The notes under the pieces: generated by a model | Told to the model about the DNA's origin: nothing | Databases searched by the model: none | What the model saw: only the letters and a program-made list of their open reading frames with translations | Source: Burkholderiales bacterium | Lineage (GTDB): Bacteria > Pseudomonadota > Gammaproteobacteria > Burkholderiales > SG8-41 | Direction of reading: 5' to 3' | Assembly: GCA_019746155.1 (NCBI GenBank) | Contig: JAIESJ010000088.1 | Coordinates: forward strand, 1-5,063 | Length of the DNA: 5,063 bases | In this document: positions 1 through 5,062 of the stretch, in pieces | Position numbering within the stretch: position 1 is the stretch's first letter | Layout: every line of letters begins with the position of its first letter | Made by a program: the position numbers and the translations under genes

Positions 1-491
1 CCGCCCAATGAAACCACGCTCGCCAGGCCGAAGAACAGGATGGCGAAATATTCCGGCGTGGAAAACGTCAGCGCGATTTTGGCGATCGGCTGCGCCAGCA
101 GCACCATGACCGTGGCCGCGACCAGACCGCCGACCAGCGCCGATATCAGGGTCCAGCCGAGCGCGTAGGCGGCTTCGCCCTTGCGCGCCATGGTATAGCC
201 GTCCCACAGCAGCGGCACGTCGATCGGCTCACCCGGCACGCGGAACAGGATCGAAGTCCAGGCGCCCGCGTAGGTGCCGGAGACATACATCGCGGTGAGC
301 AGGATGATGGCCGGGATCACGTGCATGCTGTAGGTGAAAGGCAGCGCCAGCACCACGCCCATCACCAGCGTCAGCCCCGGCAGCACCGCGACCAGAAGTC
401 CCAGGACGATGCCCGCCACCAGGATCAGCAGATTGAGCGGCTCGAAGACATGCGCGAAGCCGATGGCCAAATTGTGCAGTGTGCCTTCCAT
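1..491 (-). CDS. tctA: TctA-like large permease subunit of a tripartite tricarboxylate transporter, N-terminal part (runs off the window)
   Basis: This is the large membrane subunit of a TTT uptake system, which works with TctB and a periplasmic TctC/Bug receptor to import carboxylates or related solutes, driven by ion gradients. Only the first 163 codons are present; full TctA proteins are about 500 aa. The visible part starts MEGTLHNLAIGFAHVFEP and has hydrophobic segments at roughly 19-50, 57-75, 112-133 and 147-163. The family signature is clear: LPGL at 37-40, MYVSGTYAGAWTS at 68-80, VPGEP at 85-89 and DGYTMARKGEAAYALG at 97-112. The usual glycine after LPGL is T here. The start is the ATG four bases after the tctB stop. 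No Shine-Dalgarno is visible before it, which suggests translation coupled to tctB. The substrate cannot be read from the sequence. Family assignment is firm. Confidence 0.95.
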   Translation of the reverse strand, partial: MEGTLHNLAIGFAHVFEPLNLLILVAGIVLGLLVAVLPGLTLVMGVVLALPFTYSMHVIPAIILLTAMYVSGTYAGAWTSILFRVPGEPIDVPLLWDGYTMARKGEAAYALGWTLISALVGGLVAATVMVLLAQPIAKIALTFSTPEYFAILFFGLASVVSLG

Positions 492-495
492 GATT

Positions 496-1068
496 TCAGC
501 GGATGCCCATGACCTGCATCAGGAACAGGGTGACGGCGGAAAACGGCGCTTCGCCGATCGGCAGCGAGACGTAGACCACCTTCATGAAAAAAAACAGCAG
601 CAGCAGCGTGCCGAGCAGGCTCGTCGCCGCAATCACGCCCCATCGCCGGTAGCCGCCCAGCGTGATGAACAACGCGAGATAGAGCGTGGTGGCGAGGAAA
701 AAGCCAAGTTTATGGATCACAAGCACGTACAGTGCCGTCAATGCCATGCCCGTGAGCAGCAGCCAGGGATGGCTTTCGATTGCGGCGGCGGCGCCCATGT
801 CGGCATGCTTTTCGGCGGACTCCTCGACGATTTCCTCCAGCACGCCCCCGACCCCATGATCCGCCGTGCCTGAAAACAGCCGTTTCAGTATCTCGTAGAC
901 GCAGGTCGCGATGAGCAGTATGAGAATCGCTTTCGGCCAGAAACCGGGGCCCAGCGTGCCGGCCCGATGATGGTATTCGAAATGAGCGGCGACATAGTAA
1001 AGGTAGCCGCCCGCCCCGCCGACGATCACGTAGGGGAGGATTCTGGCAAGACGGGTACCGGCAGCCAT
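496..1068 (-). CDS. tctB: TctB-like small permease subunit of the tripartite tricarboxylate transporter
   Basis: This is a poorly conserved small membrane subunit that partners TctA in the inner membrane. The protein is 190 aa, slightly longer than most family members. Hydrophobic segments lie at about 10-28, 46-62, 101-118, 121-138 and 146-163, with a charged loop at about 65-100. Two family hallmarks are visible: GTLGPGFWPKAI at 37-48, matching the usual GPGFFPR-type loop, and FFMKVVYVSLPIG at 159-171, matching the conserved LP-G segment near the C terminus. The start at 1068 (MAAGTRLARI) is preferred because it puts the first membrane helix near the N terminus and has AGGA about 10 bases upstream. 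The frame stays open to 1167, but that extension runs through a repeat arm and looks non-native. It lies 4 bases before tctA and 231 bases after tctC, in the same operon direction. Confidence 0.9.
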   Translation of the reverse strand: MAAGTRLARILPYVIVGGAGGYLYYVAAHFEYHHRAGTLGPGFWPKAILILLIATCVYEILKRLFSGTADHGVGGVLEEIVEESAEKHADMGAAAAIESHPWLLLTGMALTALYVLVIHKLGFFLATTLYLALFITLGGYRRWGVIAATSLLGTLLLLFFFMKVVYVSLPIGEAPFSAVTLFLMQVMGIR

Positions 1069-1095
1069 ATTGGTTTTATCCTGGAAAAAGCAGTT

Positions 1096-1219
1096 AGCCA
1101 CAGAGTTCACAGAGAAAAACAAAAGGCTTATTTCTTTGCCGTGGTCCACCCAGCGGGTAAAGATCATCTAACGGTTCAAGACCTTGTCTCTCTCAGTGTT
1201 CTCAGTGTCCTCTGTGGCT
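1096..1219. repeat. 124-bp foldback element with GCCACAGAG-type ends built from 9-bp units
   Basis: AGCCACAGAG at 1096-1105 is matched exactly, as its reverse complement CTCTGTGGCT, at 1210-1219. Both arms continue inward as imperfect 9-bp tandem units. The right arm has TCTCAGTGT twice in a row (1191-1199 and 1200-1208) followed by the variant CCTCTGTGG. The left arm has CACAGAG at 1100-1106 region and again at 1108-1114, nine bases apart. The middle (about 1120-1180) shows no gene. It sits between tctC and tctB. From memory, CACAGAG-type intergenic repeats are common in environmental proteobacteria, but I cannot confirm a match here. A related degenerate copy is seen at 3950-3961. No transposase is present, so mobility is only inferred. 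Confidence 0.7.
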
Positions 1220-1260
1220 GAATTGTCGTTTTTAGGTTTATTTCGGCGGTGGACAAGTTG

Positions 1261-1290
1261 AGGCGGGGGCGTCGGCCGGCGCCCCCGCCT
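1261..1290 (-). terminator. GC-rich stem-loop just downstream of tctC (partial terminator or mRNA-stabilising hairpin)
   Basis: AGGCGGGGGC at 1261-1270 is perfectly complementary to GCCCCCGCCT at 1281-1290. The pair 1271/1280 extends this to an 11-bp stem with an 8-base loop. It begins 9 bases after the tctC stop. On the minus strand the sequence after the stem is CAACTTGTCC, with no U-run, so it is not a canonical intrinsic terminator. Between a receptor gene and its permease genes, such a hairpin often protects the receptor mRNA from 3' exonucleases or reduces read-through, giving more receptor than permease. That role is inferred. Confidence 0.6.
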
Positions 1291-1299
1291 GTGGCGCGC

Positions 1300-2262
1300 T
1301 TACTTCCTGGGCGCGTACTTGCGCATGGTGTCGAGTTCGCGCTTCATGAAGGCAACCGCGTCTGCCGCGCCGACGAAACTTTTCTCGTCGGCGTACTGGT
1401 CCTTGAGCCAGGCCTTGTAATCGTCCGAAGCCGCGACCTTGGCGAGCGCATCCGACACCGTTTTCACGCGGCTCGCGTCGGTGCCGGCCTTCATCACGAT
1501 CGAACGAAACTGGCTGATCGCGATCGGGTAGCCGAGCTCATGGCTGACCGGGATGTTGCCGAACTCCGGAAAACGGGTTTCTGCAAAGATGATGATCGGT
1601 CGCATCTGCTTGCCGTCGAGAAAGCTCTTCACGTCGCCGAGCTGCTCATAGAGCAGATCGGCATGCCCGCCGAGGATCGCGGTGTAGCGCTCCGACGGCT
1701 TGGGCATGGGCACGGAGGCGAGTTGCAGTCCCTTGCCGCTGAAATAGATCACATGCAGGTCATCCGCGCTGCCGAAGCCGGTGACGCCGACCTTGAGCGG
1801 CCGCTTCCTGGCTTCCGCCTCGACGTCCTTCCATGTTTTTAACGGACTGTTCTGCGCCACGAAAAAGGCCGAGGGCTGCTGGATCATGATCGCCGCCGGC
1901 ACAATGTCGGCGGGCTTCCATTTGGTTGCCGGATCGAGCTGCAAGGCAAACGTGTCGGCGATGAGCACGGAAATCGAGTAGCCGTCGGCCGGAGCGGTGA
2001 GCATTTTGGTGAGCCCGGTCTGCCCGGTGGCGCCGGGCGCGTTGATCACGGGCAGCGATACCTTGAGTTCCTTTTCCAGGCCCGGGGCGATCTTGCGCGC
2101 GAGCTGGTCAGCACCGCCGCCGGGGCCCCACGGCACGACGAACTCGATCGGCCGTGTTGGATACTTCTCCTGCGCCGCAGCCGTCAATGCGGCGCCGCAT
2201 AATGCCAGCAGAGCCAGCATCTGCACGAAAGCGGATTGGCTGCTGAGCGAACTTGTTTTCAT
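1300..2262 (-). CDS. tctC: Periplasmic solute receptor of the TctC/Bug family (TTT system)
   Basis: This is the extracytoplasmic binding protein that captures the solute and delivers it to TctA/TctB. The protein is 320 aa, typical for the family. Residues 1-30 form a signal peptide (polar start, hydrophobic core 12-28, likely cleavage after the AAA at 28-30). The mature protein opens with YPTRPIEFVVPWGPGGGAD (34-52), the diagnostic Bug motif, followed by NAPGATGQTG (74-83) and PADGYSISVL (91-100). The glycine-rich stretch VGVTGFGSADDLH (158-170) fits the second binding lobe. ATG 2262 is chosen over the in-frame GTG at 2268 because AAGGAGGT at 2274-2267 gives good spacing to the ATG, and the GTG lies inside that ribosome site. 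It is first in the operon before tctB and tctA. Bug ligands vary widely (carboxylates, amino acids, nicotinic acid and others), so the substrate is unknown. Confidence 0.95.
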   Translation of the reverse strand: MKTSSLSSQSAFVQMLALLALCGAALTAAAQEKYPTRPIEFVVPWGPGGGADQLARKIAPGLEKELKVSLPVINAPGATGQTGLTKMLTAPADGYSISVLIADTFALQLDPATKWKPADIVPAAIMIQQPSAFFVAQNSPLKTWKDVEAEARKRPLKVGVTGFGSADDLHVIYFSGKGLQLASVPMPKPSERYTAILGGHADLLYEQLGDVKSFLDGKQMRPIIIFAETRFPEFGNIPVSHELGYPIAISQFRSIVMKAGTDASRVKTVSDALAKVAASDDYKAWLKDQYADEKSFVGAADAVAFMKRELDTMRKYAPRK

Positions 2263-2266
2263 CTGC

Positions 2267-2274
2267 ACCTCCTT
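2267..2274 (-). promoter_or_regulatory. Consensus Shine-Dalgarno of tctC
   Basis: The minus strand reads AAGGAGGT followed by GCAG and then ATG. It decides the tctC start at 2262 against the overlapping GTG at 2268. It is the only near-perfect ribosome site in the window; the other complete genes have weak or no visible Shine-Dalgarno. Confidence 0.85.
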
Positions 2275-2383
2275 TGGTGGATTACGGGTAAACGCGGAAG
2301 GCTGTTAGTTATGGGCAGTTTGGAGGATTCTACATGGCCTGGGTTGCATCGCGCCGTTCCTCTTGCCCCGCGTCCGGATTTCA

Positions 2384-2412
2384 AGGGTAGTAAATTCTGC
2401 GCCAGGATGCAA
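2384..2412 (-). promoter_or_regulatory. Candidate sigma-70 promoter of the tctCBA operon
   Basis: On the minus strand a -35-like TTGCAT (2412-2407) is followed after exactly 17 bases by a -10-like TACCCT (2389-2384). Each hexamer matches the consensus at three of six positions, so it is modest, as expected for a regulated promoter. Transcription would start near 2377, leaving a leader of about 115 bases before the tctC ATG. No alternative of better quality was seen in the divergent gap on this strand. Confidence 0.45.
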
Positions 2413-2421
2413 GCGCTTTCA
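2408..2421. promoter_or_regulatory. LacI-family-like operator palindrome overlapping the tctC -35
   Basis: TGCAAGCGCTTTCA is a 14-bp near-perfect palindrome (only the third base pair breaks symmetry) with an AAGCGCTT core and central CG. This shape is characteristic of operators bound by LacI/GalR-family repressors, including CcpA-type cre sites. It overlaps the predicted -35 of tctC, where a bound repressor would block RNA polymerase. No regulator gene lies in the window, so the binding protein is unknown. Confidence 0.45.
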
Positions 2422-2470
2422 TTCGAGCCCGGTCGTGGTGCGTGTTTCGTGTGCGTTGCCCGCCGAAAAT

Positions 2471-2479
2471 TGATAGACT
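2471..2479 (+). promoter_or_regulatory. Candidate extended -10 promoter element of hss
   Basis: TGATAGACT combines an extended -10 TG motif with a -10-like TAGACT (2474-2479). The upstream -35 position has no good match, which is tolerated with an extended -10. The start of transcription would be near 2486, about 31 bases before the hss ATG. Weak evidence. Confidence 0.35.
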
Positions 2480-2492
2480 TCGGGTTCCCGAA
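2479..2492. repeat. Short perfect inverted repeat at the expected hss transcription start
   Basis: TTCGGG (2479-2484) and CCCGAA (2487-2492) form a 6-bp dyad with a TT centre. It overlaps the end of the candidate -10 and the expected start site of hss. It could be an operator half-site pair. A two-base loop is too tight for a fully paired RNA hairpin, so a protein-binding role is more likely than an RNA one. Confidence 0.4.
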
Positions 2493-2516
2493 AAACAGCA
2501 ATACCCAGTTTATGAG

Positions 2517-3935
2517 ATGGAAGAGAAAAAGCACGTTAAATATCAGGGGAGGCTGGTCTTCGTTGGGTTCGGCTCGGTCGGGCAGGGAACTCTCCCGCTT
2601 CTGCTCAGGCATATCGACATGCCCAGGGACCGCATCACCATCATCACCGGGGATGAGCGCGGCAAACAGGAAGCCGAGCACTACGGCATAAAATTCATCG
2701 TCAGGCCGCTCACGCGCGACAACTACCGCGCGGTGCTCGACCCGCTGCTTGGCAAAGGCGATTTCCTCCTCAATCTTTCCGTAGACGTTTCCAGCGTCGC
2801 GCTGATAGAGCACTGCTACGCCAAGGGCGCGCTGTATCTCGACACCTGCATCGAGCCCTGGCTCGGCGGCTATACCGACCAGAGCGTGTCCGCGTCGCGC
2901 CGTTCCAACTACGGCCTGCGCGAGTCGGTGCTTGCGCTGCGCAGGAAATATCCCAATGGCGGGCCGACGGTGATTCCGACCCACGGCGCCAATCCCGGAC
3001 TGATTTCGCACTGGGTCAAGCAGGCGCTGGTCAATCTCGCGCGCGACATTCATGGCGAGACCGCCATTCCCCAATCGAAGAGCGAATGGGCGCAGCTCGC
3101 GATGAAGCTCGGCGTGAAAGTGATTCACTGTGCCGAGCGCGACACGCAGGTCGCCAATCCCGGTAAGCGCCGCTTCGAGTTCGTCAACACCTGGTCGGTG
3201 GACGGCTTCGTCGGCGAAGGCTCGCAGCCGTGCGAACTGGGCTGGGGCTCGCACGAGAAACATTTTCCGCACGACGGCATGCGCCACGAGTACGGCTGCG
3301 ACGCCGCGATCTACCTGCAGCGCCCCGGCGCTTCGGTGCGGGTGCGTTCGTGGACGCCGATGGAAGGGCATTACCACGGTTTTCTCATTACGCACGGCGA
3401 AGCAATCTCGATTTCCGATTACTACACGGTACGCAACGGCGACCAGGTCGTCTACCGCCCGACCTGCCACTATGCCTATCATCCGTGCGACCACACGGTG
3501 CTGTCGGTGCACGAGTACGCCGGCAAGAACTGGGCGCTGCCGGAAAAAAAGCGCATTCTCATGGACGAGATCTACGACGGCATCGACGAACTGGGCGCGC
3601 TGCTGATGGGGCACGCGAAGGGCGCCTACTGGTACGGCTCGCAGCTCTCGATACACGAAGCGCGCAAGCTCGCGCCGTTCAACAACGCTACCAGCCTGCA
3701 GGTTGCGGCGGGCGTGATGGCGGGGGTGGTGTGGGCGATGGAGAACCCGGCGGCGGGCATTCTCGATCCCGACGATCTCGATTTCCAGCGCATGCTCGAA
3801 CTCGCGAGCCCCTATCTCGGCAAGCAGGTCGGCGTCTACTCCGACTGGACGCCGCTCAAGGATCGCGGGCGGATTTTCCCGGAGGATGTCGATACCTCCG
3901 ACCCATGGCAGTTCAAGAACTTCCGGGTGGTGTAG
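2517..3935 (+). CDS. hss: Homospermidine synthase
   Basis: This cytoplasmic NAD-dependent enzyme (EC 2.5.1.44) joins two putrescines, or putrescine and spermidine, to make the polyamine homospermidine. The protein is 472 aa, close to the roughly 477 aa of the Blastochloris viridis enzyme, which it resembles end to end from memory. The N-terminal Rossmann motif GFGSVGQG is at 17-24. Conserved blocks follow: NLSVD at 86-90, EPWLGGY at 113-119, GANPG at 157-161, AERDTQ at 206-211, NTWSVDGFVGEG at 224-235, RPTCHYAYHPC at 314-324, and SDPWQF at 461-466. W226 and E234 correspond to the substrate-lid Trp229 and Glu237 of the B. viridis enzyme. D90, E113, N159, E207 and H293 fit its other active-site positions, so activity is expected. 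The ATG at 2517 gives the family length; the frame is open back to a GTG at 2442, but that adds atypical residues. No clear Shine-Dalgarno precedes the ATG. It is divergent from the TTT operon. Confidence 0.96.
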   Translation: MEEKKHVKYQGRLVFVGFGSVGQGTLPLLLRHIDMPRDRITIITGDERGKQEAEHYGIKFIVRPLTRDNYRAVLDPLLGKGDFLLNLSVDVSSVALIEHCYAKGALYLDTCIEPWLGGYTDQSVSASRRSNYGLRESVLALRRKYPNGGPTVIPTHGANPGLISHWVKQALVNLARDIHGETAIPQSKSEWAQLAMKLGVKVIHCAERDTQVANPGKRRFEFVNTWSVDGFVGEGSQPCELGWGSHEKHFPHDGMRHEYGCDAAIYLQRPGASVRVRSWTPMEGHYHGFLITHGEAISISDYYTVRNGDQVVYRPTCHYAYHPCDHTVLSVHEYAGKNWALPEKKRILMDEIYDGIDELGALLMGHAKGAYWYGSQLSIHEARKLAPFNNATSLQVAAGVMAGVVWAMENPAAGILDPDDLDFQRMLELASPYLGKQVGVYSDWTPLKDRGRIFPEDVDTSDPWQFKNFRVV

Positions 3936-3949
3936 GTCAAAGGCGGAAA

Positions 3950-3961
3950 CACGGAGGACGC
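3950..3961 (+). repeat. Degenerate copy of the CACAGAG-type repeat
   Basis: CACGGAGGACGC differs at only two positions (A to G in both) from CACAGAGGACAC, which is the minus-strand sequence at 1216-1205 in the right arm of the foldback element. It lies just after the hss stop. It suggests that a diverged relative of the same repeat family sits in this gap, although no matching opposite arm is obvious. Confidence 0.4.
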
Positions 3962-3975
3962 GAAGGCAGGGCGAC

Positions 3976-4028
3976 AGGAAAAGGGTGCGAGAAATCGTGC
4001 CCATTTCTGGGTGAGGCTGACTTTTCCT
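3976..4028. repeat. Nested inverted repeat downstream of hss
   Basis: The outer arms AGGAAAAG (3976-3983) and CTTTTCCT (4021-4028) are perfectly complementary. Inside them AGAAAT (3990-3995) and ATTTCT (4003-4008) form a 6-bp stem around a 7-base loop. The right outer arm is T-rich and followed by TTG. The structure lies 40 bases after the hss stop and could act as a weak bidirectional transcription end or be the remnant of a repeat element. A folding calculation was not possible. Confidence 0.4.
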
Positions 4029-4074
4029 TTGTAGCAAAGATTTTACTGAGGGCACCGCCAAAGTAGTGCGTAGT

Positions 4075-4131
4075 AGGTCGGCAATCCTTTGCCGACACCC
4101 CGGCTCACGCGGCAAGTGGCAGGTCGGCAAT
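4075..4131. repeat. GTCGGCAA hairpin with a partial second copy
   Basis: GTCGGCAA (4077-4084) and TTGCCGAC (4089-4096) form a perfect 8-bp stem with a TCCT loop. The left part, AGGTCGGCAAT (4075-4085), recurs exactly at 4121-4131, 46 bases later, without a matching right arm. This looks like a REP-like or MITE-like intergenic repeat with one complete and one decayed copy. There is no T-run after the stem, so it is not a standard terminator. Confidence 0.55.
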
Positions 4132-4177
4132 GCCCCCACGACACGTTAGCGGAACGCCCGGTTGCGGGAGTGAGGGC

Positions 4178-4204
4178 TTGCGCGCGCTCCGTTTTGCATA
4201 TAAT
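4178..4204 (+). promoter_or_regulatory. Strong -10 promoter of the methyltransferase gene, positioned for a leaderless transcript
   Basis: A perfect TATAAT lies at 4199-4204. A -35-like TTGCGC (4178-4183) is 15 bases upstream, shorter than ideal. Counting seven bases past the -10 places the transcription start at 4211, which is the A of the methyltransferase ATG. The -10 is convincing; the -35 is less so. Confidence 0.65.
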
Positions 4205-4210
4205 CGGGTC

Positions 4211-4750
4211 ATGGCCGAAGCCCCCGTCCGCCTTCATTCCAACATCCCTTCCGCTTGGGTCTGCCGCTGGGCGGAGCAGGTCCCCGCGGGCGGCAGGGTG
4301 CTGGACGTTGCCGCCGGGAGCGGGCGCCATGCGCGCTGGTTCGCGGCGCGCGGCCACCCGGTCGATGCCGTCGACCGCGACGCGGCCGCACTGGCGGGGC
4401 TTGCCGGGACGCCGGGAGTCACTGTGCGGTGTGCCGACCTCGAGTCAGGTCCCTGGCCCTATGCGGGACGGTCGTTTGCCGGCATCGTCGTCGCCAACTA
4501 CCTGCACCGCCCCTTGTTTCCGCATCTGCTGGCGGCGCTTGCCCCCGGTGGCGCGCTGATCTACGAGACTTTCGCCGCGGGCAACGAGAAATACGGCCGC
4601 CCCGGCAACCCCGATTTCCTGCTTGAACACGGCGAGTTGCTGGAGCTCGTGCGCGGGCGGCTCAGAGTCATCGCCTATGAGGATCTGTTCGTCGCCGAGC
4701 CCAGGCCGGCGCTGGTGCAGCGGCTGTGCGCGGTCAATCCGGCGTCCTGA
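4211..4750 (+). CDS. Class I SAM-dependent methyltransferase (small, target unknown)
   Basis: A 179-aa Rossmann-fold methyltransferase. Motif I is VLDVAAGSGRHARWFAARG at 30-48, with the SAM-binding glycines in the AGSGRH segment. Motif II ends in the acidic strand VDAVDRD (51-57), whose Asp would contact the ribose. CADLESGPWPYAG (75-87) and IVVANYLHRPLFP (92-104) fit the adenine-binding loop and motif IV, and LAALAPGGALIYETF (107-121) is the motif V-VI region. The segment FAAGNEKYGRPGNPDFLL (121-138) is distinctive of a betaproteobacterial family I recognise but for which I know no substrate. The ATG at 4211 fits the family N terminus. An in-frame TTG at 4178 with GGAG seven bases upstream is an alternative, but it would place the perfect TATAAT inside the coding region. 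No Shine-Dalgarno precedes 4211, in line with a leaderless mRNA. It stands alone, 275 bases after hss. Confidence 0.88.
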   Translation: MAEAPVRLHSNIPSAWVCRWAEQVPAGGRVLDVAAGSGRHARWFAARGHPVDAVDRDAAALAGLAGTPGVTVRCADLESGPWPYAGRSFAGIVVANYLHRPLFPHLLAALAPGGALIYETFAAGNEKYGRPGNPDFLLEHGELLELVRGRLRVIAYEDLFVAEPRPALVQRLCAVNPAS

Positions 4751-4837
4751 ACTGCCCGCAAAAAATTTGCATCCGGACTCAACCTTTTTTGTGGTGGGTC
4801 GTTAAGCGTAGTAAGGATTTTGTAAATTCTTGCGACT

Positions 4838-4843
4838 TATACT
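4838..4843 (+). promoter_or_regulatory. Candidate -10 element for the small downstream gene
   Basis: TATACT matches the -10 consensus at five of six positions. The -35 position (GGATTT near 4815-4820) is poor, but the upstream 4811-4830 stretch is AT-rich in an otherwise GC-rich region. The expected start near 4850 leaves only about 9 bases before the GTG or 15 before the ATG of the next gene. Confidence 0.45.
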
Positions 4844-4864
4844 CGCATTACGCGAACAGTGACC

Positions 4865-5062
4865 ATGGCCGCCTCGGATACAGAAGCCGCACCGTCCCAG
4901 CCCGAAGAGTACGGGGTGGAAGTGCTGTGCGCGAGCTGGAACCCGGTGGTCGCTGCCGTGGTCGAGCCGGTCGGGCGCGCCTGCCGCGAACTGCTGGCCG
5001 ATCTTTCGGTAGTCGACGCCGACGCCTTCCTGAAACAGTTCTACCGCTGCCAGAAAAGCTAG
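4865..5062 (+). CDS. Small hypothetical protein, 65 aa
   Basis: I do not recognise a named family. The 65-aa protein has a flexible acidic N terminus rich in A, S, P and E (1-15). A compact part follows with CASWNP at 22-27, a hydrophobic helix-like stretch at 28-36, a second helix about 38-50, and a C-terminal DADAFLKQFYRCQKS (51-65). Three cysteines (22, 40, 62) are spread evenly. There is no signal peptide or membrane segment, so it is probably cytosolic. Third codon positions are strongly G/C, as in neighbouring genes, and a good -10 lies just upstream, which together support a real gene. The start could also be the GTG at 4859, two codons earlier; neither has a Shine-Dalgarno. The stop (TAG) falls just inside the window edge, so the gene is complete. 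It follows the methyltransferase by about 114 bases with its own promoter. Confidence 0.6.
   Translation: MAASDTEAAPSQPEEYGVEVLCASWNPVVAAVVEPVGRACRELLADLSVVDADAFLKQFYRCQKS

Noticed and set aside
334..873. A 179-codon plus-strand open frame
   Set aside because: It overlaps tctB and tctA on the opposite strand and is rich in Q, R, H and D, as expected for the reverse of membrane-protein codons.
2190..2202. Possible lipobox in the tctC signal peptide (LALC at 19-22)
   Set aside because: The residue before the cysteine is Leu rather than Gly, Ala or Ser, and a good signal peptidase I site (AAA-QE) follows.
2390..2405. Sigma-54-like sequence on the minus strand (TGGCGC, then TTAC)
   Set aside because: The essential GC of the -12 element is replaced by AC, and the same bases fit the spacer of a sigma-70 promoter better.
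2259..4139. A 626-codon open frame on the minus strand opposite hss
   Set aside because: It lies antisense to the clearly recognised homospermidine synthase, has an Arg/Ala/His/Val-rich composition typical of GC-rich antisense frames, and shows no domain.
4130..4210. Longer methyltransferase starting at the ATG at 4130
   Set aside because: That ATG lies in the GTCGGCAAT repeat copy, and the added residues do not resemble the family N terminus.
4758..4796. Terminator after the methyltransferase (GCAAA/TTTGC stem and a later T-run)
   Set aside because: The stem is only 5 bp and AT-rich, and the T6 run is about 16 bases away, so it is not a convincing intrinsic terminator.
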